NCBI GenBank assembly: GCA_035771175.1
Contig: CM069600.1
Coordinates: 12,907,920-12,971,919 of the forward strand
Length of the DNA stretch: 64,000 bases
Reading direction: 5' to 3'
Origin: Paratinospora sagittata
Taxonomy: Eukaryota; Streptophyta; Magnoliopsida; Ranunculales; Menispermaceae
The notes under the pieces are model-generated. The model saw nothing but the letters and a program-made list of their open reading frames with translations. It searched no databases and was not told where the DNA came from. Shown in pieces: positions 57,570 through 64,000 of the stretch. Each line of letters opens with the position of its first letter. Within the stretch, counting starts at the first letter, position 1. The translations under genes were made by a program, and so were the position numbers.

Positions 57570-59465
57570 AAAAGTTCACCAAATGAGTGGGGAACAGTAC
57601 CCCACCGTCGAAACAAACCCGGAATGGTTGTAAACATGTCAAAAATGTCATGGAATGCAACCTAATACAGTGTGGAATGTTGAAATGCAAAAAAACCCGA
57701 GAAATATGAGGGTCGACCATGTCTAGCCGACCAATACCTCTCTGTTCGGTCATTGAAAACTGACCAATATCTCTCTGTTCAATTTCGGATGACCGACCAT
57801 ACTTTGTAAGGTCGACTCTCTTATTTCTAGGGTTTTTGTGCATTTGCACATTCCATACTGCATTAGGATGCATTCCACCACATTCTTGATATGTTCACAA
57901 CCATTTCGGGTTATTTTGGGTTGTGGGGTACTGTTTCCACCTTTAAATTCTAAAGTGACGTACAAGTGGGGAACAGTACCCCACCGCCCAAAATAACCCG
58001 GAATGGTTGTAAACATGTCAAGAATGTGGTGGACTGTATCCCTATGCAGTGTGGAATGTGAAAATGCACAAAAACCAAAGAAATATGAGGGTTGGTCAGA
58101 AATGGCCGACCTTTACATAGTAGGGTTGGTTTTTTTCCACCAAACAGAGAGATATCGGTCGGTTTTGGATGACTGACCGTACTTTGTAGCTGGCCGACCC
58201 TCTTATTTCTCAGGTTTTTGTGCATTTGCACATTCCACACTGCATTGGGATGCATTCCCCTACATTCTTGACATGTTCACAACCATTTCGGGTTATTTTG
58301 GACTCCATGGTACCGTTTCAACCTTTAAACTCTAATGTGGAGTACAATATACCACCACCCAAACTATCCCGGATTGGTTGTGAACATGTCAAAAATGTGG
58401 TGGAATGTATCCCAATGCAGTGTGGAATGTGGAAATGCGAAAAAACCTGACAAATAAGAGGTAAATAGTAAGGTCGGTCATCCAAAACCAACCCATACCT
58501 CTCTGTTTGGTGCGAAAGAACCGACCCTACTTTGTAAAGGTCGGCCATGTTTGGCCGACCCTTTTAATTCTCGGGTTTTTGTGCAATTGCACATTCCACA
58601 CTTCATTGGGATGCATTTCAACACATTCTTGACATGCTCATTTCAAGTTATTTTGGGCTGCGGGGTACCATTTTCACCTTTAAACTCCAATGTGGGATAC
58701 GGGTGGGGAACAATAGCCCACAACCCAAAATGGTTGTGAACATGTCAAGAATGTGGTGGAATGCAGCCCAAAGCAGTGTGGAATGTGAAAATGCAAAAAA
58801 ATCCATGAAATAAGAGGGTCAACCATAAACAAAGTATGGTTGGTGATCCAAAACCGACCAATATCTCTCTGTTCGGTGGGAAGGAACCGACCCTACTGTG
58901 TAAGGGTCAGCCAGCAATGGCCGACCCTGTTATTTCTCGGGTCTGGCCGACTTTCTTATTTCTCGGGTCTTTTTGCATTTTCGCATTCCATACTGCATTG
59001 GGATGCAGTCCACCACATTTTTGACATGTTCACAATCATTTCGAGTTATTTTGGGCGGTGGGGTATTGTTCCCCACCCGTACCCCACATTGGAGTTTAAA
59101 GGTGGAAACGGTACCCTGCAACACAAAATAACCCGGAATGATTGTGAAAATGTCAAGAATGTGTTGAAATGCATCCCAATGAAGTGTGGAATGTAGGCCA
59201 AACATGGCCGACCTTTACAAAGTACGACGGTCAGTCATCCAAAATCGAACAAAGAGATATTGGTTGGTTTTCAATGACCGAGCAGAGAGGTATTGGTCGG
59301 CCAGACATGGCCGACCCTCCTATTTCTCGAGTTTTTTTGTATTTCAACATTCTGCACTACATTGAGTTGAATTATATAACATTTTTGACATGTTTACAAT
59401 CATTTCGGGTTAGTTTGGGTAGTGGGGTACTGTTTCCCACTCGTTTGGTGAACTTTGATATACCA
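57570..59465. repeat. Chain of alternating inverted repeats, about ten blocks
   Basis: Blocks of roughly 130-170 bp alternate in orientation; sense blocks begin near 57590, 57975, 58350, 58700 and 59100, antisense blocks near 57800, 58190, 58550, 58920 and 59300. The sense block reads ...aacccggaatggttgt, aacatgtcaagaatgtggtg, cagtgtggaatgtg, then aaaaacccgagaaataagag. Antisense-to-sense junctions hold a gtggggtac/gtaccccac palindrome. Sense-to-antisense junctions hold ggtcggcca/tggccgacc hairpins and 'ccaatatctctctgttcggt'. The outer borders (aaagttcaccaaa at 57570; inverted near 59450) match. Many short frames on both strands are by-products of the repeat. Confidence 0.88.
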
Positions 59466-59925
59466 TACATACATACAGAAAGAAAACAATAATTCAAACA
59501 TCCAAATCAACATAGTAGCACTCGTAGACAACAAATTTGTATATATCATCAACATCGAAGTCAATTACATCTTTTGTATCCACATTTAAAAAAAAATAAA
59601 AGTCTATACATATCCACATCTCCTTATATGTCAACATTTCCAAAAAGAAAAATAAAAAAACATGACTAAACATGTTAACATTTCCAAAAAAACATGCTGA
59701 CATCCCCCTACATATCAACATATCCACATCTCCATATACAATTCAACATTTTCAAAAATAAAACAAGTCTAAACATGTCAATATTTTCAAAAAAAAAACA
59801 TGCTGACATCCCCTTACATATCAACATATCCACATCTCCATTCAACATTTTCAAAAATAAAACAAGTCTAAACATGTCAACATTTCCAAAAAAATATGTT
59901 GACATCCCCCTACACCTCAACATTT
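59466..59925. repeat. Three-copy tandem repeat of about 100 bp after the transposase stop
   Basis: The phrase 'aacatgtcaacatttccaaa' followed by catgctgacatccccctaca recurs at about 59667, 59773 and 59872. It lies just beyond the transposase stop codon, so it would be 3' UTR of that gene. Frames here are shadows. Confidence 0.75.
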
Positions 59926-62650
59926 TCAAAATAATTTGTCATCATCTAAGTCAAATACTACATCTTGTTTATCACTCGCATTGCTTGTCACTCTGCTACC
60001 ATCAACATTGAAAACAAAATAAGGGGTTTCCCATCCATGTGCCTGTCGTAGTCGAAATCTATGAAAATCTGGCGATATAGGAGGTATCGGTGATGCAGGG
60101 GCAAACGTAACCTGTGGAAAGTACAACTTTGCAATCATTATTTCTATTATTCTATAATTTACATTGAAACAAAATACAAAAAGAAAACAAATTTTACCAG
60201 CACAAAGTGATTATCATTCACGTAAGTAATGCCAATCACTTGCCTCAATGGGATTGGTGGAGGTTCGGTTTTCAAGGGCAAAAATGTAATACATTGCAGC
60301 ATAGATAAAAACACCAACACGACATTGTATACTAATGCTATCAACAACCCCATATCTGGGAAAGTCATCTATTTCTCGCCAGAGGGTCACTACACTGTAG
60401 AGATCTCATAATCTCTTGAACCCTCTCAACACTACCGAAAAGCGTTGTGTAGTGTGCCTCAAACCTTTGTACCTCTCTCAGTAAGTCACCTCTGATTTTG
60501 CTTAAACCGTTTGTTCCCATACCCATGGACTCAACGAGGACTCGATACCCACAATGTCCATCAGCCATAACATCTCTGACATAGGCTACGTATTGATGCC
60601 AACTAGATATCCATGAGATCCATGAGACATTTGCAAGCGTGTCTTGTGGACCTTCTTTGGTTCATCATTCTTTGATTTCGTCTTTTGCAATGATGAGATT
60701 GATGAACGAGTGGAGTACGCAGACAAAACATGCTCAAATGACGAGGGATCTCATTTTGTTGACCGATCAATCTTCCTAGTCGGTCGCCCTTTTGTTTTCT
60801 TCTTTTGTATGGACACAGTAAGAGAAGAGGCAGATGGAGCAATTATCTCTTTGATTTTTTGTACAATTCTAGCTCTTCCAGAGGCATCAAAACTATTAAA
60901 TTCATCTTCAAGTAGACCCAACTTAGCCCTAAAATTGAAATCCATCTCGTTGTCCTCTACTTTCACAGGAGTAAGATTTAGCTTTTTCCAATGGGCATCC
61001 ACATCAGCTAGAGGTATGAGTATGCTAGATTGCTTACACAAAACAAGCTCGTGTGCGCATGACAATCCAAGTGTTCTGCATACCACATGTCCACATAAAT
61101 TTTGGTCCAATCCAACCCTCTCAACACGAGCTAAATCCTCCCATATCTTGTCCAGTGCGGCTCTAGAGATGAATCCACCCAAATACATGAATGTAGAATC
61201 TTGGAAGTGATACTGAACAATATACAAACTTTTTTCAAATGATGACTTGATCTCTGTGTGTTGCAAAGCCAACATTGTATTGATTTTAGTCCATGATGTT
61301 TCGAAGTTGCCTTGAAAAGACCATAAAGTTCTCTTCAACTTGGAATGTGCACTCTGCACCCTATTGGTTGTAGTATTGTCAAGGTGCATAAATCGATCCG
61401 TCCACGCCTTAAAAAATCTTTCTCTGTGGGGTACCAACCATGTTGTATCAATGTACGTAATTATATCAGGGTGCTCAGCATACTCTCGAAATAATACATT
61501 TTTCTGATAATTGTATTCCTCCACTGTATCAGAAAAAACCAATTCATTCCACTTCCTCATAAAAACTTCAAAGTCCTCATTCTTTGCAAACTTGCCCTTT
61601 GAGTTGGCCAACACGTTCTTTTTTATGTGCCATATACATAAAAGATTCATTTTTTCAAGGAACACACATGAAACAACATTCATCAAAGCCAAGTCCCTGT
61701 CTGTCACAATTATCTTGGAAATAAACCACCCATCGAACAACTCCCTCAATTTTTGTAGTGCCCACGTGTAATTGTTTCTGATTTCAGATGCCATATACAC
61801 AAATGCCACTGAAAATGTCATATCCGTCAATGTAACACCAACGATCTCCAATAATAGAAATTTTTACTTGTTCGTCTTGTGTGTATAGTCTATCAGAAGC
61901 ACATATGGGAAACACCTTAGAAGATCCACTGAAACAATATGAGCCCAAAATATATCTTGAACACATTGGTACCTTCTTCGCACATGTTCCACTCAACGTA
62001 CTTCTCTTATTATGACTTATGCAACAATTGTTGCATTTGAGATTTGCCTCCATATTCCAACAACCTATGCTTTTGTCTGGCATTGTATATTATTTTTAGC
62101 GTCGATGCATTACTAACAATTTTTCTTTTAAAGTCATCAATATGTCTTTTGGTCGAGCATTACTCTTTGACATTTGTACCATGACTTCTACTTCATCATT
62201 ATTCAACCTTTCGGCGTATGAGTGTCCTTCAAAGTACTTCGTAGAAGGGTGGTTATGGGTGCCACATGTAACTTTTACCGTCAACTCACCGTCCCGAGGG
62301 TTCTTGCCATTTAAGAGGAAAGGGCATCCACACTTTTTCTTTCCAGTTTGACTTCTCTTCCGCTCCTTAGCAAGAATAGATTGTTGAGCAATGAATTTAC
62401 TCCTCTCATATCTCTCACAAGCAAAATTGACGCGGGCTCATCTACCATTACCCCCAGCATCTGAGTTTCAGATTATGATCATTAATCCATTCCTTCTGCC
62501 AACCTCTTAGACCCAAAAAACAAGTTCCTCCCATGTACTGAAGTCCTTGTTGGGAGTGAACTGTTCCGTGTAATTAATGACCATTGCAAGTTCTTCATTA
62601 TGAAATTATGCAAAATTTTATAATTAGACAATCAATAACGAAAAATTTTC
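59926..62650 (-). pseudogene. MULE transposase with SWIM finger and C-terminal OTU domain
   Basis: Mutator-superfamily transposase. N-terminal FAR1-like DNA-binding part: KDFSTWEELVFWV, FACERYERSKFIAQQ, KKKCGCPFLLNGKNPRDGE and NHPSTKYFEGHSYAERL. Transposase core (about 61950-61450) with acidic motifs LLIDYTHKTNK and IIVTDRDLALMN and the CIWHIKKN box; then the SWIM finger LCGHVVCRTLGLSCAHEL. An OTU cysteine-protease-like domain follows: MADGHCGYR with Asp and Cys (about 60545-60570) and NDNHFVL with the His (60198-60218). An intron (60197-60112) has clean borders. The last exon (SPIPPISPDFHRF ... HGWETPYF) ends at TGA 59926-59928. Defects: two TAA near 62000, TAA at 61864-61866, TGA near 60751 and a frameshift near 60368. 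Confidence 0.85.
60112..60197 (-). other. Intron in the transposase-OTU gene
   Basis: Donor CTG/GTAAAA at 60198/60197 and acceptor TTTCCACAG before 60111. Removal keeps the frame from the OTU His motif into the C-terminal tail. Confidence 0.75.
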
Positions 62651-62719
62651 ATTAACGACATCAAATACACCCAAATGCATAAGATAACAATTGCATGCAC
62701 AAAAAATTGGATAAGTATA

Positions 62720-62870
62720 ATAAATGGAAGGGTCGGCCTATTAGGGCCGACCATTGTACAGTACGGTCAGCTGATCATGACCGAAATTCAAAAAGGAAGG
62801 TCAACCCTCTATGGCCGACTCTACTGTACAACTGTCAGCCGCGCAGGGCCGACCTTCAACCCGATTTTTT
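62720..62870. repeat. Right subterminal GGTCGGCC hairpin block
   Basis: Contains ggtcggcctattagggccgacc and related words with tgtaca spacers; the counterpart of 54990-55150. Confidence 0.7.
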
Positions 62871-63103
62871 TTAAAAACAAAACTTGCAATTTTAAGTCAC
62901 ACACAACCAAAACTTATCTCTCCTTGATGTGCGTCGTTACGAGAACAATCTCATTTGGCCATATTGATTGAAATGTGTGTTGACGGTGTTGTTTTTTGAA
63001 TGATTTAACCTAGAAATGAAACAATCATTCATTCAACAAATCATCCAAAAAAACCTTTGAACATTGAAAAAAAACCCTAATAATGGTGAAATAGTGTACT
63101 TAC

Positions 63104-63240
63104 AACGATATGACGTGTAAGGCACTTGAGACCGTCGAGGGAAATGCAATGGTGTTGCTCGAATGTTCTTGGCGTTGGAGAGAAGAAGAAGATGGGGTGT
63201 GTTGGGTGTGGGGTGAGAAGAAAGTGTTAGGTTTTTTTTT
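63104..63240 (-). promoter_or_regulatory. Candidate leader exon of the transposase gene
   Basis: On the minus strand, a C/T-rich leader (ccccatcttcttcttctctc) ends at the consensus donor CGTT/GTAAGTAC (63104/63103). A poly-A run at 63233-63250 separates it from the terminal repeat. Confidence 0.4.
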
Positions 63241-63312
63241 TTTTTTTTTGATAAAGGTTAATTTAGTAATTTTAAGTGAGTACATTTTAGGGATTACAAA
63301 AAAAAGGTGGAC

Positions 63313-63334
63313 TAGGGTGTAGAGAGTCTATAAC
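63313..63334 (-). repeat. Right terminal inverted repeat of the MuDR-like element
   Basis: Inverted match to 54540-54561 (20 of 22). Confidence 0.7.
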
Positions 63335-63349
63335 TGCGTCCATCTATCC

Positions 63350-64000
63350 ATGGGTGGCAATTCGGGCCATTTGGCCCGGCCCGACCCGACTTGGGCCCAC
63401 CGGACTTAGGAATAATCGGGTCGGGTCGGGCGAACGTTAAAAAGCCTTGGCCCAGACCCAACCCAAATCATATATGGATCGGGCTTTTGGGTCTGGCCTT
63501 TGGACTACTAATATAACCAAATACGTATTTTCAGGTTAGATTAGTTACAATAAAATATAAATTTTAGTTAAATAATTAAATAAAACATACAAATTAAAAA
63601 TATTATTTATTTAATTTATCTTAAATATGTGTTAATTTATTCTAAATGAATTAGTTTATGTATGTAGTTAGATAATATATTTTCTTCTTTCATAATTTTA
63701 GCTCAACCCTTATTATAATTTAGTTAAATTCATTATATATTTATATCTAGCCCTTCTACATACTTAATAAAATATATTTGGTATATATATATATATATAT
63801 ATAAGTTTGTGCGTGTGTGTATGTATGTATAATATATTATCTAATTATATATTACTCTTGAATCTTAATTATGTTTTGTTTTTACCATTTTATACTATAA
63901 TTGTATACTATATATACTCTTATTAAGAAATAGAATAGGTATGTAGATTATTTGTTTTATTAAGAAATAGTCTAGGTATGTGGATTATTCGTATTATATA
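63350..64000. mobile_element. hAT-type MITE-like repeat, truncated by the window end
   Basis: Begins ATGGGTGGCAATTCGGGCC and continues with cccggcccgacccgac and ggtcgggtcggg words, like the MITE at 44832-45453 and typical of hAT MITEs that start (T/C)AGGGGTGGCAATTCGGG. The right end is outside the window, so no TSD can be read. AT-rich interior with a (TA)n(TG)n tract near 63783-63825. Confidence 0.5.

Larger units (their letters stand above)
54540..63334. mobile_element. MuDR-like MULE with convergent PMD and transposase-OTU genes
   Basis: Terminal inverted repeats at 54540-54561 and 63313-63334 (GTTATAGACT(A/C)TCTACACCC, 20 of 22 identical), with weaker similarity beyond. Subterminal blocks rich in GGTCGGCC-type hairpins occur at 54990-55150 and 62720-62870. 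Each end is followed by a leader with a consensus splice donor, leading into a gene that points inward: PMD on the plus strand, transposase on the minus strand. An inverted-repeat chain separates their 3' ends. No convincing 9-bp TSD was found. Both genes carry stops or frameshifts, so this copy is not autonomous. Confidence 0.75.

Noticed and set aside
57568..59492. A dozen overlapping open frames of 60-118 codons on both strands, with repeated peptides such as IPHCIGMHS
   Set aside because: They are translations of the alternating inverted-repeat blocks in several registers; the same DNA gives similar peptides on both strands and no family is recognised.
54530..63345. A 9-bp TSD for the MuDR-like element
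   Set aside because: I compared bases outside both termini and found no convincing 9-mer match; the right flank may be disturbed by the adjacent MITE.
1..64000. tRNA, rRNA or snRNA genes
   Set aside because: No cloverleaf with A/B boxes or rRNA/snRNA core sequence was seen; matches to tRNA-iMet ends are retrotransposon primer sites.

Overview
This window is plant nuclear DNA, most likely from an angiosperm with a transposon-rich genome; I cannot name the species. It is AT-rich and intron-containing, with no bacterial features. It holds plant hAT, MULE and plant-mobile-domain families, Ty1/copia and Ty3/chromovirus elements with tRNA-iMet-type primer sites, and two exons of the conserved nuclease gene EXO1. 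Almost everything else is mobile DNA, much of it nested, and many insertion borders can be read to the base from target-site duplications (TSDs).

Layout. 1-3236 (-): an apparently intact multi-exon hAT transposase gene running off the left edge. 3290-4690: a degenerate AT-rich tandem array. 5651-6594: minisatellites, a perfect palindrome and five tandem 25-nt inverted repeats with compensated stems. 7064-8202: a gag-like pseudogene broken by a 23-bp duplication. 8940-15280: a LINE relic (-) split by a 5.7-kb copia element (9532-15218). 15290-18200: an unrecognised ORF followed by an LTR-like stretch with a cluster of GGAACGCGTTCC-type palindromes. 18937-26236 (-): EXO1 exons 2 and 1, separated by a 7-kb intron. 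26420-27753: one small MULE inside another, both with perfect 9-bp TSDs, 184 bp upstream of the EXO1 start codon. 27835-33660: a ~180-bp tandem array, hairpin-rich debris, a 2.7-kb solo LTR between inverted-repeat arms, and a miRNA-precursor-like hairpin. 34525-53709: a copia element expanded from about 4.7 kb to 19 kb by a 9.4-kb chromovirus (itself carrying a 3-kb solo LTR), a hAT MITE and two more solo LTRs. 54540-63334: a MuDR-like element. 63350-64000: the start of another MITE-like repeat.

The most interesting system is the 54540-63334 element. Its matching termini each precede a leader with a consensus splice donor, and two genes run inward and converge, as mudrA and mudrB do in maize MuDR. 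The right-hand gene encodes a FAR1-like/MULE transposase with a SWIM finger and a C-terminal OTU cysteine-protease-like domain. The left-hand gene encodes a plant mobile domain (PMD) protein in the mudrB position. Between their 3' ends lies a 1.9-kb chain of alternating sense and antisense blocks that should fold into serial hairpins if transcribed. Both genes are decayed here, so the architecture is the discovery rather than an active copy.

Most stops I checked in the retrotransposons fall where Gln or Arg/Trp codons are expected, and several catalytic Asp codons read as Asn. That pattern is what deamination of methylated cytosine in silenced DNA would give.
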